A stretch of DNA of 64,000 nucleotides, taken from Elusimicrobia bacterium UBA5214. GTDB lineage: Bacteria > Elusimicrobiota > UBA5214. Position 1 is the first letter of the stretch, and each line of letters opens with the position of its first letter. Where the stretch lies: positions 38,013-102,012 of the forward strand of contig DHVG01000026.1 of assembly GCA_002412545.1 (NCBI GenBank). The letters are read 5' to 3'. The notes under the pieces are model-generated. The model was not told where the DNA came from and ran no database searches. It saw only the letters and a list, made by a program, of their open reading frames with translations. The position numbers were made by a program, and so were the translations under genes. Shown here one piece after another: positions 26,465 to 35,487 of this stretch.

Positions 26465-27673
26465 TCATACTCCAAATTCTTCTGGTTTCTTAGCAGAAAG
26501 ACCAAAATAGTAAAGAATTGCTTGGACGATTCTTTTCCCTGCTTTACCATCACCATAAGGGTTAACTGCAGTGGACATTTTTTGGTAAGCATTTTTATTT
26601 TCTAATAAATTTACTGTCTCTTTAAAAATTTTGTCTTCGAGGTAATCACCTCCTGCACCGATGACCTTAACTGTCCCTGCTTTAACTCCTTCCGGTCGTT
26701 CAGTTACTTTCCGTAAAACAAGGACAGGTTTACCCAACGCAGGTGCTTCCTCTTGCAGTCCACCGGAATCAGTTAAGACCAAGTACGCCCTTTTCATCAG
26801 GTTAATAAAATCAAGATAATCTAAAGGAGAAGTTAAATAAACATTCTGCAAATTATCTAATATACGATATACTGATTCTCTTACTGCGGGATTAAGATGA
26901 ACTGGATAAATTACTTGTATATTTTTTTCTTTTTGAACAATCCTCTTTAGCGCTCGACAGATGTTTTCTAAGGGTTCACCCCAGTTCTCACGGCGATGAG
27001 CAGTAACTAAGATAAGACGGTGATTAGGTGATTGTGTGATTAGGTGATTGGGAAATAATTTCTTCAAGACCGGATTAGAAAATTGATGTTTCTTCTTCAG
27101 GACTAAAAAAAGGGCATCAATTACGGTGTTACCGGTAACATATAGAGTTTTCCGTTTACCGTTAACCGTTAGCCGTTCCTCAGGAATATTTTCTTTAAGC
27201 AAGTTTTCTTTTGCATTTTTTGTTGGTGCAAAATGTAAATCGCATAAACTATCGGTAAGTAAACGGTTAACTTCTTCTGGATAAGGATTGAATTTATCAT
27301 ATGAACGCAGTCCCGCTTCTATATGTCCGACCGGCATCTTCTGGTAATAAGCAGCTAAAGTAACGGCAAAAGTTGTCGTCGTATCCCCGTGTACCAGAAC
27401 TAAATCCGGTTTTTCTTCCTTCAAGACATTTTCTAACTTTTTCAAAGCATTAGTAGTAATTTGGGTTAAAGTTTGTTTCTGCTCCATAATATTAAGGTCG
27501 TAATCGGCCTTTATTCCAAAAAGATTCAATACCTGGTCAAGCATCTGCCGATGCTGTGCGGTCACGCAGATTTTAACCTGTAACCGATGACCGATAACTC
27601 TCAATTGTTGAATCACTGGTGCCATTTTTATTGCTTCCGGTCTTGTCCCAAAAATACAAAATATTTTTTTCAT
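26465..27673 (-). CDS. wecB: UDP-N-acetylglucosamine 2-epimerase (non-hydrolysing)
   Basis: Interconverts UDP-GlcNAc and UDP-ManNAc for cell-surface polysaccharide. FGTRPEAIKMAPVI at the N-terminus, VHGDTTTTFAV, HIEAGLRSYDKFNPYPEEVNR, TAHRRENWGEPL and DSGGLQEEAPALGKPVLVLR are conserved and intact. 402 aa against about 370-380. Three word-repeat loops account for the excess: DNA 27574-27604, 27148-27180 and 27019-27052, each between conserved blocks. Upstream neighbour is a WecA-like transferase. Confidence 0.95.
   Translation of the reverse strand: MKKIFCIFGTRPEAIKMAPVIQQLRVIGHRLQVKICVTAQHRQMLDQVLNLFGIKADYDLNIMEQKQTLTQITTNALKKLENVLKEEKPDLVLVHGDTTTTFAVTLAAYYQKMPVGHIEAGLRSYDKFNPYPEEVNRLLTDSLCDLHFAPTKNAKENLLKENIPEERLTVNGKRKTLYVTGNTVIDALFLVLKKKHQFSNPVLKKLFPNHLITQSPNHRLILVTAHRRENWGEPLENICRALKRIVQKEKNIQVIYPVHLNPAVRESVYRILDNLQNVYLTSPLDYLDFINLMKRAYLVLTDSGGLQEEAPALGKPVLVLRKVTERPEGVKAGTVKVIGAGGDYLEDKIFKETVNLLENKNAYQKMSTAVNPYGDGKAGKRIVQAILYYFGLSAKKPEEFGV
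27019..27052. repeat. word repeat inside wecB (third position)
   Basis: GGTGATTAGGTGATTG words in tandem, coding NHLITQSPNHRL just before the TAHRRENWG motif. Confidence 0.75.
27148..27180. repeat. word repeat inside wecB (second position)
   Basis: Four CCGTTTACCGTTAACCGTT-type words, in frame. Confidence 0.75.
27574..27604. repeat. word repeat inside wecB (first position)
   Basis: TAACCGATGACCGATAAC words, coding RVIGHRLQ near the N-terminus. Confidence 0.65.
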
Positions 27674-27716
27674 TTCATATAATGATTACAACGATTTTCT
27701 CAAAAATCTAAAAATT

Positions 27717-28781
27717 TTATTTCTGCCCACGGAAGATAGTTAGCAAAATTGCTCCTTGAGAAAGGATTAAAGTAACAATATAGACCAAAAAGACAATTTC
27801 TTTCTGGGTCCAGCCGAGGCGCAAAAGACGATGATGAAAATGTTCTTTATCGGCTTCAAAAATTGGCTTTCCTTTGCAGAAACGACGAATAATCGCAAAA
27901 AATACATCCGCCACCGGTAAACCAATTACTAAAATCGGAATAAAAAAAGCAATTACTGCAGTCGTCTTCAAGGTACCAATTACCGCAATTGTTCCAAGCA
28001 GAAAACCAAGCAACATTGAACCAGTATCACCGAGAAATATTTTCGCCGGATAAAAATTGTGAGCAAGGAATCCAAGTGTTGCCCCACAAAGTCCAATAGA
28101 AAGTATCGCCGCTAAATTTAACTGTTTAGCAATAAAGACAATTTTTGTTTCTGCTTGAATCAGCGAAATTGCAAAAAAAGTAAACGCCGCAATTGCTACA
28201 ATTCCAGTAGCTAAACCATCCAATCCATCAACAAGATTAATTGTATTCATAAAACCAACCAACCAGACCACTGTAATTATCTGACTTAAGATTGTCGGCA
28301 GGTAGTAAAATTTACCACCGAAAGTTTGGGGTAAACTCAGCCCAAGAATACGCACTCCGTAATCCATAGCGATGTAAGCAGCGATAATTTGGGTAAGTAG
28401 TTTCACAATTGGTGGAATATTCCTTTTATCGTCAATCATCCCAAGGATAAGAATCAAACTTGCGGCAATAAAAACACCGGTTAACTGCTTACTTAGTTCA
28501 AGGTAACGAATCAATCTCCCCGCAGAATATAAACTATCTTTGTATTCAAGCAGAGTTCTAAAATCAACAGAAAGAAAATAAAGGACAACTACACTTACCA
28601 GTAAACCGAAATAGATACTTAACCCACCCCAGCGTGGGATTGGTTCGCTATGCACTTTCCGTGAACGCGGACGCGGATAATCAAGCACTTTAAATTTTTT
28701 TGCTAAATAACGAAAAAAAGGGGTGCTCAATAAAACGACTAAAAAAGTCAAAAAAAATATTCCTAAATAAAGTTTAACCAT
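27717..28781 (-). CDS. wecA: glycosyl-4 family polyprenyl-phosphate sugar-phosphate transferase (WecA-like)
   Basis: Integral membrane enzyme starting lipid-linked sugar assembly, probably GlcNAc-1-phosphate onto undecaprenyl phosphate. About ten hydrophobic helices; cytoplasmic motifs [33 protein letters not shown] and [10 protein letters not shown] are those of the WecA/TagO group rather than MraY. 354 aa. Start overlaps the glyA stop by 8 nt; wecB follows, giving a UDP-GlcNAc/ManNAc lipid-sugar pair. Confidence 0.88.
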   Translation of the reverse strand: MVKLYLGIFFLTFLVVLLSTPFFRYLAKKFKVLDYPRPRSRKVHSEPIPRWGGLSIYFGLLVSVVVLYFLSVDFRTLLEYKDSLYSAGRLIRYLELSKQLTGVFIAASLILILGMIDDKRNIPPIVKLLTQIIAAYIAMDYGVRILGLSLPQTFGGKFYYLPTILSQIITVVWLVGFMNTINLVDGLDGLATGIVAIAAFTFFAISLIQAETKIVFIAKQLNLAAILSIGLCGATLGFLAHNFYPAKIFLGDTGSMLLGFLLGTIAVIGTLKTTAVIAFFIPILVIGLPVADVFFAIIRRFCKGKPIFEADKEHFHHRLLRLGWTQKEIVFLVYIVTLILSQGAILLTIFRGQK

Positions 28782-30030
28782 TCTTTATTCTTTCTGGATA
28801 TAAAGGAAACCGGTGAGTAAATTCGTAAACTTTCTTTTTCAAGTTAGCGAGAGATTTTTCATCTTTACGATTACTTAAAGCTAAATGGATAAATTCAGCA
28901 ATTTTTAACATTTCTTTTTCTTTCATCTTCCTAGTGGTAACCGCCGGCGTACCAATCCTTATCCCTGAAGTAATAAACGGCTTTTCCGAGTCATGAGGAA
29001 TAGAATTCTTATTTACGGTGATGCCGGCTTTATCTAAAACTTTTTCTGCTTCTGAACCAGTAACTTTTTGTTTTCTTAAGTCAACTAAAAACATATGACA
29101 ATCCGTCCCACCGGAAACAATCCGGTAACCTTTTTCTTTTAATGCTTGGGCTAAGGTGCGCGCATTTTTTAATACTTGTTTCTGATAATCAATAAATTCG
29201 GGTCTTAATGCTTCGCCTAAAGCGACCGCCTTTGCCGTGATTACATGCATCAAAGGACCGCCTTGTGTCCCGGGAAAAATCATTCGGTCAACCAGATGAG
29301 CATGGTTTTTCTTACACATAATAATTCCCCCTCGCGGACCACGCAATGTCTTATGGGTAGTCGTCGTTACAAAATCAGCATAAGGTACCGGTGAAGGATA
29401 AATACCGGTAGCAATCAGTCCGGCATAATGAGCAATATCGGCCATCAAATAGGCACTAATTTCATCACTGATTTTGCGAAATTTCGCCCAATCAATTATT
29501 CGGGAATAAGAAGATGAACCAGCAACAATTAATTTCGGTTTATGTTTGAGAGCTAAATGTCGTGCTTCCCGATAATCAATCAGTTCGGTTTTCCGACCAA
29601 CCGAAATGGGTACCGGTTTAAAATATTTTCCACTGAAACTTGTGGGATGTCCATGTGAAAGATGTCCCCCATGACTTAAATGCATACCCATAATTGTATC
29701 CCCGGGATTAAGCACTGCAAAATATACTGCCATATTTGCCTGTGTTCCGGAATGAGGTTGGACATTGACATGTTCACAAGCGAAAAGTTTCTTACACCTT
29801 TCAATGGCTAAATTTTCTATTTGGTCATAGAATTCGCATCCACCGTAATACCTTTTCCCCGGATAACCTTCCGCATATTTATTAGTTAAAACTGACCCCT
29901 GTGCTTCCAATATTGCCTCCGAAACAAAATTCTCGGAAGCAATAAGTTCTAAATTTCTTGCCTGGCGTAAAGTTTCTTGAGAAATAAACTTATAGATTCC
30001 CGGGTCTTCTTTTTTTAGATAACTTTCCAT
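28774..30030 (-). CDS. glyA: serine hydroxymethyltransferase
   Basis: PLP enzyme interconverting serine and glycine and charging tetrahydrofolate. [27 protein letters not shown], and the PLP-lysine segment [13 protein letters not shown] are intact. Start set at the ATG at 30030 because AAGGAGGGG lies 2 nt upstream; the longer frame would use the site itself as codons. 418 aa. Order tsaC - LMW phosphatase - glyA is common in bacteria. Confidence 0.97.
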   Translation of the reverse strand: MESYLKKEDPGIYKFISQETLRQARNLELIASENFVSEAILEAQGSVLTNKYAEGYPGKRYYGGCEFYDQIENLAIERCKKLFACEHVNVQPHSGTQANMAVYFAVLNPGDTIMGMHLSHGGHLSHGHPTSFSGKYFKPVPISVGRKTELIDYREARHLALKHKPKLIVAGSSSYSRIIDWAKFRKISDEISAYLMADIAHYAGLIATGIYPSPVPYADFVTTTTHKTLRGPRGGIIMCKKNHAHLVDRMIFPGTQGGPLMHVITAKAVALGEALRPEFIDYQKQVLKNARTLAQALKEKGYRIVSGGTDCHMFLVDLRKQKVTGSEAEKVLDKAGITVNKNSIPHDSEKPFITSGIRIGTPAVTTRKMKEKEMLKIAEFIHLALSNRKDEKSLANLKKKVYEFTHRFPLYPERIKNG

Positions 30031-30039
30031 TTCCCCTCC

Positions 30040-30100
30040 TTCAAAGAGACGATTCAAACAGATTTAAACGGATTCAATCCCGATGTTTATCGGGACTACA
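30040..30100. repeat. word repeat plus small hairpin between glyA and the phosphatase gene
   Basis: CAAACAGATTTAAACGG words followed by TCCCGAT-GTTT-ATCGGGA, a 7-bp stem with a 4-nt loop. Confidence 0.7.
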
Positions 30101-30587
30101 TCAGGCCTTTATCAGTTTGAATCATAGTAAGAAGTTTTATTAGGCATTCCTTAATTTCTTCTTTACAGAAACGGTAAATTTCCGGCGATTGACCAATGGG
30201 GTCATAAATTTCAAAAGATTCAGATTCTAAATCAGAACTAAAATTAGACTCAGATACATATTTCTTTAATAAGAAAGTTTTGTTTTCTGCTTGGGGAAAT
30301 TGCTGAATTATGTCTACCCCCTGCCAGGTTTCCATCACCAGGATTAAATCTGCTTCTCCCGCATCTTTTTCGGTAAGTTTCTGTGCTTGATGTTTAGATA
30401 TATCAATATTTTCCTCAAGCATAAGTTCTTTTACTGTATCCGGAACTTGAAATCTTGGTGAAGCGGCAAGTCCTCGCGAACTTACTTCTATCCCAGTAAG
30501 ATTTTTCTCAAGAAGCATCTTTTTCAACATTCCTTCGGCCATCGCACTACGACAGGTGTTACCGGTACAAACAAAAAGAATTTTCAT
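30096..30587 (-). CDS. low-molecular-weight protein phosphatase (YwlE/Wzb-like)
   Basis: 163-aa LMW phosphatase. P-loop CTGNTCRSAMAEG with nucleophile Cys7 and Arg; general acid Asp in YDPIGQSPEIY. The Thr in CTGNTCRS is the residue associated with arginine-phosphatase (YwlE) specificity rather than tyrosine, so a protein-arginine phosphatase is possible; this is inference from one residue. Overlaps tsaC by 4 nt. No McsB-type kinase in the window. Confidence 0.88.
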   Translation of the reverse strand: MKILFVCTGNTCRSAMAEGMLKKMLLEKNLTGIEVSSRGLAASPRFQVPDTVKELMLEENIDISKHQAQKLTEKDAGEADLILVMETWQGVDIIQQFPQAENKTFLLKKYVSESNFSSDLESESFEIYDPIGQSPEIYRFCKEEIKECLIKLLTMIQTDKGLM

Positions 30588-31225
30588 TTTAATTTCATAA
30601 TCTTTTCTAATTGAGTTTTTTTAACACATCCTTCACGGATGACCCGAAAAGGAATAGTAGAAACATCAATAATTGTTGATTCCAGTTTATATTTTGTTTC
30701 TCCACTAGCAAGAATAAGTTCAACTTTACCTTTCAAATTTCGTATTGCTTGTTTTGCTCTATTCGGACTTTCCCTACCAGAAAGATTGGCACTTGTCGTT
30801 GCTAAAGGTATACCACAGGCGGTAACCAAAGATAAAGCAATTTTGTTATCCGGTATCCTTAGACCAATTGTCTTTAAACCACCGGTAAGAATTACTCCTA
30901 ATGGGGAAACTTTAAAAATTATACTTAAAGGACCAGGCCAATATCTCTTAATCAACTTTTCTGCTTCTTTCGGTAATTCACTAATCAAAGGATAAATTTT
31001 TTTTATTTCATCAATAAGAAAAATTAAAGGTTTGTCAAATTTACGTCCTTTAACCCGATATATTCTTTTTCTTGCTTCCGGTAAGAAAGCATTTGCCGCC
31101 AAACCATAAACTGTATCAGTAGGGAAGATAACTAATCCTCCTTTTTTTATTATTTCGGCGGCTAAAAGGATTTTTTTCTTTTCTGGCTTTCTGGGATTGA
31201 TAAGTAAAACTTTCGTCTTAATCAT
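30584..31225 (-). CDS. tsaC: threonylcarbamoyl-AMP synthase
   Basis: YrdC/Sua5-family enzyme producing threonylcarbamoyl-AMP for tRNA t6A37. GGLVIFPTDTVYGLAANAF, KGRKFDKPL, ATTSANLSG and STIIDVS are the family motifs. 213 aa, the short TsaC form without a Sua5 C-terminal domain. First gene of the tsaC-phosphatase-glyA-wecA-wecB run, with a good promoter upstream (31249-31277). Confidence 0.95.
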   Translation of the reverse strand: MIKTKVLLINPRKPEKKKILLAAEIIKKGGLVIFPTDTVYGLAANAFLPEARKRIYRVKGRKFDKPLIFLIDEIKKIYPLISELPKEAEKLIKRYWPGPLSIIFKVSPLGVILTGGLKTIGLRIPDNKIALSLVTACGIPLATTSANLSGRESPNRAKQAIRNLKGKVELILASGETKYKLESTIIDVSTIPFRVIREGCVKKTQLEKIMKLK

Positions 31226-31248
31226 TCTCCAAAATAATAGATTTTATA

Positions 31249-31277
31249 ATGATACAAAAACCTCGTCTTAAAGTCAA
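31249..31277 (-). promoter_or_regulatory. sigma-70-type promoter for tsaC
   Basis: Minus strand: TTGACT (31272-31277), 17-nt spacer, TATCAT (31249-31254), about 24 nt before the tsaC ATG. Part of a divergent pair with 31301-31329. Confidence 0.7.
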
Positions 31278-31300
31278 ATTTGAATCTGCTTTTAATCTTC

Positions 31301-31329
31301 TTGAAAAAAACCTATTTAAAATGTAAAAT
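31301..31329 (+). promoter_or_regulatory. sigma-70-type promoter for the Mth938-like gene
   Basis: Plus strand: TTGAAA (31301-31306), 17-nt spacer, TAAAAT (31324-31329). GAGG at 31339-31342 is the ribosome site, 10 nt before the ATG. Confidence 0.7.
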
Positions 31330-31352
31330 ACTCACGGTGAGGAAAAACCAAA

Positions 31353-31700
31353 ATGCATATTGACAATTATCAATTTGGTGAAATTGTTGTTGAGGGTAAT
31401 AAATATCACTCCGATGTGATTATCTATTCTGACCGAATCAAAAGTGACTGGTGGCGTAGAAAAGGACATGAATTGTGTTTAGAAGATATTCGTGAAGTAC
31501 TCGAAAGTAAGCCAGAAATGATTATTGTCGGTACCGGTGCAACAAACTGTATGCGAATTTTGGCAGAAACAGAGAAATACCTCCATTCCCAAGGAATAAA
31601 ACTAATCGCTCTACCTACCGAGAAAGCAGTAAAAACCTACAATCAACTAATTAGCGAGGGTAAAAAAAATATTGTTGTCTGTTTACATTTAACTTGCTAA
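31353..31700 (+). CDS. Mth938-like domain protein
   Basis: 115-aa single-domain protein of the MTH938/AAMDC type: FGEIVVEGNKYHSDVIIY, then WWRRKGHELCLEDIREVL, IIVGTGATNCMRI and LPTEKAVKTYNQL. Members are small soluble proteins without an established bacterial function; some sit next to respiratory-complex genes. Start supported by GAGG. First of the only three plus-strand genes, followed by amrS. Confidence 0.85.
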   Translation: MHIDNYQFGEIVVEGNKYHSDVIIYSDRIKSDWWRRKGHELCLEDIREVLESKPEMIIVGTGATNCMRILAETEKYLHSQGIKLIALPTEKAVKTYNQLISEGKKNIVVCLHLTC

Positions 31701-31793
31701 ATAAGAGAATAATTTTTCTTATACCACTGTGGATATGGAGTATCTTACTACAAGCAGTATTATTTTGGCTAATTGTTTGTCTACTGTTTTCAG

Positions 31794-32903
31794 ATGAATA
31801 CCGAGAATAAAGAAGCAATTCTCTATGAAAAACTTCTCAAGAGCAAAGTAAGATGTAACATTTGTCAACGGAGATGTTTAATTGAAGAAAGTAAATTCGG
31901 TTGGTGTGGAACACGAATAAACCAAAAGGGAAAACTTTACACTTTAATTTATGGCAAAGTATCCTCCTGGATAGTTTCACCAATTGAGAAAAAACCGATG
32001 TTCCATTATTACCCGGGTTCACGATGGTTCTCTTTAGGAACATTGGGTTGCAATTTTCGTTGTCCGGGATGTCAAAACTGGGAAATTGCTCACGCGAAAC
32101 CGCTAAATATTCGCGAAAACGCCAAACACGCAAAAACGCAAAATTTATGCCAAAACGCTGAAACTGAATTTATATCTCCGGAGGAATGTATAAATTTAGC
32201 AAAAAAATATAATTGTTTAGGTATTTCTTGGACCTATAATGAACCGACAATCTGGTTTGAATATACTTTAGATTGCGCAAAGTTGGTTAAATCACCCCGT
32301 CCTACTCGCCATTCACTACTCACTAATTATGTGACGAACGGTTTCATTACTTCAGAAGCATTAGATACAATTGGTCCTTATCTTGATTCTTTTAGAGTAG
32401 ACATTAAAGGATTCAGTAAGAAAACTTACCAGAAAATTGCACACTTATCCGACTTTATTGGAATTTTAAAAGTGACCAAACGGGCAAAAGAAAAATGGAA
32501 TATGCATATTGAAATTGTTACTAATCTCATCCTCACGGTTAATGACGATTTAAGTGAATTAAGGGACTTAGCGAATTGGATAATTAGCGAATTAGGTGAA
32601 AACACTCCCTGGCATATTACCCGTTTTATACCATATTTATATTGGGATTATTTACCAGTCACACCAGTAAAAGATTTAGAAAAAGCAAGGGAAATCGGCT
32701 TAAAAACCGGATTAAAATATGTTTATCTTGGTAATGTGCCTGGGCATCCGGGAGAAAATACCTATTGCTCAAACTGTAGCAAACTTTTAATTGAACGCAA
32801 CGGACTAGACATTACTGATTATCAACTCAAAGGTAATTCTTGCCCAAACTGCAGGACGACTATTCCCGGATATTTTGCCCTCACCCATAACCCTCTCCCT
32901 TGA
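31794..32903 (+). CDS. amrS: AmmeMemoRadiSam-system radical SAM enzyme
   Basis: Radical SAM protein of the AMMECR1/MEMO/radical-SAM triad, whose chemistry is unsettled. Cluster motif CNFRCPGC near residue 82; N-terminal RCNICQRRC and C-terminal CSNCSKLLIER plus CPNCR look like zinc sites. FSLGTLGCNFRC and SWTYNEPTIW are family blocks. Start at the ATG at 31794. Two repeat-derived loops: DNA 32092-32160 (after the cluster motif) and 32302-32330. The AMMECR1 and MEMO partners are not in the window. 369 aa. Confidence 0.9.
   Translation: MNTENKEAILYEKLLKSKVRCNICQRRCLIEESKFGWCGTRINQKGKLYTLIYGKVSSWIVSPIEKKPMFHYYPGSRWFSLGTLGCNFRCPGCQNWEIAHAKPLNIRENAKHAKTQNLCQNAETEFISPEECINLAKKYNCLGISWTYNEPTIWFEYTLDCAKLVKSPRPTRHSLLTNYVTNGFITSEALDTIGPYLDSFRVDIKGFSKKTYQKIAHLSDFIGILKVTKRAKEKWNMHIEIVTNLILTVNDDLSELRDLANWIISELGENTPWHITRFIPYLYWDYLPVTPVKDLEKAREIGLKTGLKYVYLGNVPGHPGENTYCSNCSKLLIERNGLDITDYQLKGNSCPNCRTTIPGYFALTHNPLP
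32092..32160. repeat. word repeat inside amrS
   Basis: CGCGAAACCGCTAAA, CGAAAACGCCAAACACGC and CAAAACGC words, the same family as spacers at 43024-43141, 54804-54928 and 63381-63460; read in frame. Confidence 0.8.
32302..32330. repeat. second word repeat inside amrS
   Basis: CGCCATTCACTACTCACTAA words, translated in frame just before YVTNGF. Confidence 0.6.
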
Positions 32904-32926
32904 AGGGAGAGAAAATAAGGTGAGGG
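32877..32926. repeat. CCCTCACCC-type palindromic repeat
   Basis: CCCTCACCC ... CCTCTCCCTT-GAAGGGAGAG ... GGTGAGGGG. A well-known REP-like type in bacteria. It spans the amrS stop codon. Confidence 0.85.
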
Positions 32927-32939
32927 GTGAAGAACAAAA

Positions 32940-33077
32940 ATGAAATGTTCAAATTGTCAAAAGGAACTTTTGTTAAGTAAATTTCTTGGTGTCTGTTTTG
33001 GTTGTATCTGTAACGATTTCGAAAAAATTAAACCACAAATTGAGAAAGCACACCGCCAAAAGATGAGAAAGGATTAA
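32940..33077 (+). CDS. tiny zinc-ribbon-like protein
   Basis: 45-aa frame: CSNC at residues 3-6 and CFGC at 19-22 with another Cys at 24, then a charged tail. The four-cysteine spacing suggests a small zinc ribbon. It follows amrS on the same strand after a palindromic repeat, with GGTGAGGGG 13 nt or so upstream of the ATG as possible ribosome site. Its TAA is one base before the element at 33079. Function unknown; whether it is translated is unproven. Confidence 0.55.
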   Translation: MKCSNCQKELLLSKFLGVCFGCICNDFEKIKPQIEKAHRQKMRKD

Positions 33078-33078
33078 A

Positions 33079-33242
33079 CCCCGCACCTTTAAGACATCCA
33101 GCGATTTTTCATAGTCAGTGATAGATACAAATTAATAAACATTAAACTCTGACTTGGTTCTAAACCCAATTAGCCAGAAATACAACACTAATAATCTACG
33201 CTGGGAAAAAGCAGAAACTGACTGTGTCTCAAAGGTGCGGGG
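33079..33242. repeat. pseudoknot-type inverted element, copy E1
   Basis: 164 bp. Closing stem CCCCGCACCTTTAAGACA (33079-33096) with TGTCTC-AAAGGTGCGGGG (33225-33242). Inside: CCAGCG (33098-33103), T-rich linker, AGTCAGT (33113-33119), about 79 nt, CGCTGG (33199-33204), A-rich linker, ACTGACT (33217-33223). The two inner pairs cross. Ends touch the stop codons of both flanking frames. Confidence 0.85.
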
Positions 33243-33440
33243 TTAGAAGAAAACAAGTAAGAAAATCAAAATGATCAGGAAAACAAACATCACTTGGCAA
33301 TAGTTTTGCAAATTGCCATTTTGCAGATGTTGTAATTTCCTGCCCCAAGAGAAGACCAAATTACTGGAATGAGCAAAGATTGTTTGCAAAATTTTTGTTC
33401 CTGAAAGACGCATCTTTGGTATCCGCCTTTTGAATTTCAA
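33243..33440 (-). pseudogene. duplicated NuoL C-terminal tail fragment
   Basis: 65-codon frame whose last 38 residues (NLVFSWGRKLQHLQNGNLQN onward) closely match the C-terminus of the adjacent NuoL-like protein (IIVLWAKKLRHIQTGYLQN onward), including the final hydrophobic helix. It opens with TTG and overlaps the upstream stop by 4 nt. Best read as the remnant of a second NuoL-type gene or a tail duplication. A translated single-helix peptide cannot be excluded. Confidence 0.65.
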
Positions 33441-35341
33441 AATATTACCAGAAAGAAAATCAAAACAATCAAGAAAAAAAACATTACGGTTGCATAATTT
33501 TGTAGATAGCCAGTCTGAATATGCCGTAGTTTCTTTGCCCAGAGAACTATAATTTTTCCAAGATGGTTAACTGTGCCGTCAATTACATTTTGGTCAAAAA
33601 AAGCAACTCTCTCACTTGTCCTGACAATTAACCCACTACCGTTAACAATTATTTTTTCTACATTCCCTTCTTCTTTACTAACCATCCAAGTTTCTTTTGC
33701 ATAAGGGATAAGTTTTTCTAAACTTGAAGTATAAGCGACGTCAAGAGGTGCAATTACCTTTCTACATAAGCAAAGAAAAGAAGCAACAACTTTCCGATAA
33801 TAGTAATCTAAGTCAAGAAATATTACTTTTCCGGGGACAAAGTATGTATTAAGAAGAGTAAAAATTAACAGTCCAACTAAATAAACTTGCATTGCACTGG
33901 TGATATTTTTTAAAGAATAAAAAATTATCTCTTTTAGTGGATAAGGGAGAATTTGAATTACTAATTTGGGATAAACACCAGTGAAAAAACAAAAAAAGGC
34001 AAGGATAACCATTGGAATAAGCATAGTTAAAGGTAATTCTGCCTCTAAATAAGGATGAGGATTACTGTATTTTATCCTCGGAAAAGAAATTTTCATCTGT
34101 TTGAATCCGTGTAAATCCGTTTGCATCGTCTTTCTTAAGAAACCAAAATAGATAAATTTTAAGAAGGAAAGCCAGGTGCCAATAGTAGCAATTTTCAAGA
34201 GAAAATAAATCGTTTCGTTTCCATGTGCACTTTCACTAATGATTATTTTACTGATATGTCCGTTAAATAAAGGAACCCCGGCAATAGAAAATGCTCCAAT
34301 TAGAACCGTAAATGTAGTAATTGGCATTTTTTCGGATAAATGTCCAAGGTTGCTTAACTTTTCTTCACTGAGACGATAAATTACTGCCCCGGCACACATA
34401 AAAAGTAAAGTTTTATAGAGAATATTGTTCAAAGCATGAAAAAGTCCACCATTTATACCGAGGTCACCTCCGAGACCAATTGCCGCTACCATATAACCAA
34501 CCTGGCTGATGATGTGGTAGGAAAGAAGTTTCCGCATCTCATTCTGAATAATTGCAAAAGTGACACCATAAATTGCCATCAATGCGCCTATATAGGTGAG
34601 AAAGTTCACTCCAGGAAAGATTCGGGCTAAAGCGTAGACTGCGGTCTTCGTAGTAAAAATTGATAACAAAACACTTACATAAAATGAAGTTCTTGGATAA
34701 GCATCGGGTAGCCAAGTGTGGAAAGGAATAAAACAAGCGTTTATCCCAATCCCGAGAAGTATGAAGGCAAAAGAAAGTTTAGTTGTCGGTGTAGTGAGCA
34801 GGTTTAGACCAAATTTACCGGTAGCAAAATAAGCATTTAGATATTCAATTAATATTCCGGCAAATAAGCAAACTCCAGCAAAAACATGAAAAAGTAAATA
34901 GCGGAATCCCGCTTTTAAGGTTTCTTCTCTTGTTTTGGTGAACCCTAACCAGATAAGGAAAGTTGAACTAATCGCCATCAGTTCAAGAAAAATAAAGAAA
35001 GTTAAATATTCACCAGAAAAAACTGCGCCTAAACTTGAACCAATGTAAAAGAAAGCAAGAGAAAAGTAAATATTTTCTTTAACTCGAAAAGAATAAAGGA
35101 CAACAAAAAAGGCAACTAAACTAAAAATATAACCAAAAAATAAATTTAAACGGTCAACATAAAACAAAAGAACTGGAAAATCAAAAATATGTATAAAATA
35201 TGCAGTTTGCGGTTTAAGGAAGATTACCTGGAGGAAAACCAGAAGGGGGACAAAAAGAAGAAAAAAATTTTTTACCTTTTTTTCTCGGAAAAACCAAAGA
35301 ATTATTGCCCCCAAAAAATACACTACGGTTGGATGCATCAT
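33437..35341 (-). CDS. NuoL/Mrp-type proton-translocating antiporter-like subunit (orphan)
   Basis: 634-aa polytopic protein of the complex I/Mrp antiporter family (Proton_antipo_M): FIFLELMAISS with the TM5 Glu, PFHTWLPDAYPR, SIFTTKTAVYAL with the TM7 Lys, LLSYHIISQVGYM, then a long C-terminal region with amphipathic stretch and terminal helix as in NuoL. No other nuo, mrp or hydrogenase gene is in the window, so partner and direction of ion flow are unknown. A repeat-derived loop (KTMQTDLHGFKQMK; DNA 34094-34130) sits in a cytoplasmic segment. Downstream of two HTH genes; Rex control is possible. Confidence 0.85.
   Translation of the reverse strand: MMHPTVVYFLGAIILWFFREKKVKNFFLLFVPLLVFLQVIFLKPQTAYFIHIFDFPVLLFYVDRLNLFFGYIFSLVAFFVVLYSFRVKENIYFSLAFFYIGSSLGAVFSGEYLTFFIFLELMAISSTFLIWLGFTKTREETLKAGFRYLLFHVFAGVCLFAGILIEYLNAYFATGKFGLNLLTTPTTKLSFAFILLGIGINACFIPFHTWLPDAYPRTSFYVSVLLSIFTTKTAVYALARIFPGVNFLTYIGALMAIYGVTFAIIQNEMRKLLSYHIISQVGYMVAAIGLGGDLGINGGLFHALNNILYKTLLFMCAGAVIYRLSEEKLSNLGHLSEKMPITTFTVLIGAFSIAGVPLFNGHISKIIISESAHGNETIYFLLKIATIGTWLSFLKFIYFGFLRKTMQTDLHGFKQMKISFPRIKYSNPHPYLEAELPLTMLIPMVILAFFCFFTGVYPKLVIQILPYPLKEIIFYSLKNITSAMQVYLVGLLIFTLLNTYFVPGKVIFLDLDYYYRKVVASFLCLCRKVIAPLDVAYTSSLEKLIPYAKETWMVSKEEGNVEKIIVNGSGLIVRTSERVAFFDQNVIDGTVNHLGKIIVLWAKKLRHIQTGYLQNYATVMFFFLIVLIFFLVIF
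34094..34130. repeat. word repeat inside the NuoL-like gene
   Basis: CATCTGTTTGAATCCG and GTAAATCCGTTTGCATCG, the CAGATTTAAACGG spacer family, in frame. Confidence 0.75.
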
Positions 35342-35354
35342 TGGGGACTCCTCC

Positions 35355-35440
35355 TCACGATATTCCTTGCTATCGCTCGGAATGACCCTAAGGGTCAGAT
35401 TGCTTCGTCCGCCTCAGACGGACTCGCAATGACATAAAAA
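35355..35440. repeat. diverged GTCATTGCGAG-type repeat
   Basis: GGAATGACCCTAAGGGTCA, GCTTCGTCC-GCC-TCAGACGGAC and CTCGCAATGAC: nested hairpins of the type seen at 22018-22118. Confidence 0.75.
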
Positions 35441-35466
35441 GGTGGGGGACTGGAATCACCCCAAAC

Positions 35467-35478
35467 AAAGGTGCGGGG
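35467..35478. repeat. solitary end of the pseudoknot-type element
   Basis: AAAGGTGCGGGG alone, without the matching left end; about 10 nt beyond the membrane HTH stop codon. Probably a remnant. Confidence 0.6.
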
Positions 35479-35487
35479 TGAATGTAA

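Noticed and set aside
31701..31724. Terminator after the Mth938-like gene
   Set aside because: AAGAGAA/TTTTCTT stem is short and AU-only; amrS follows closely on the same strand.
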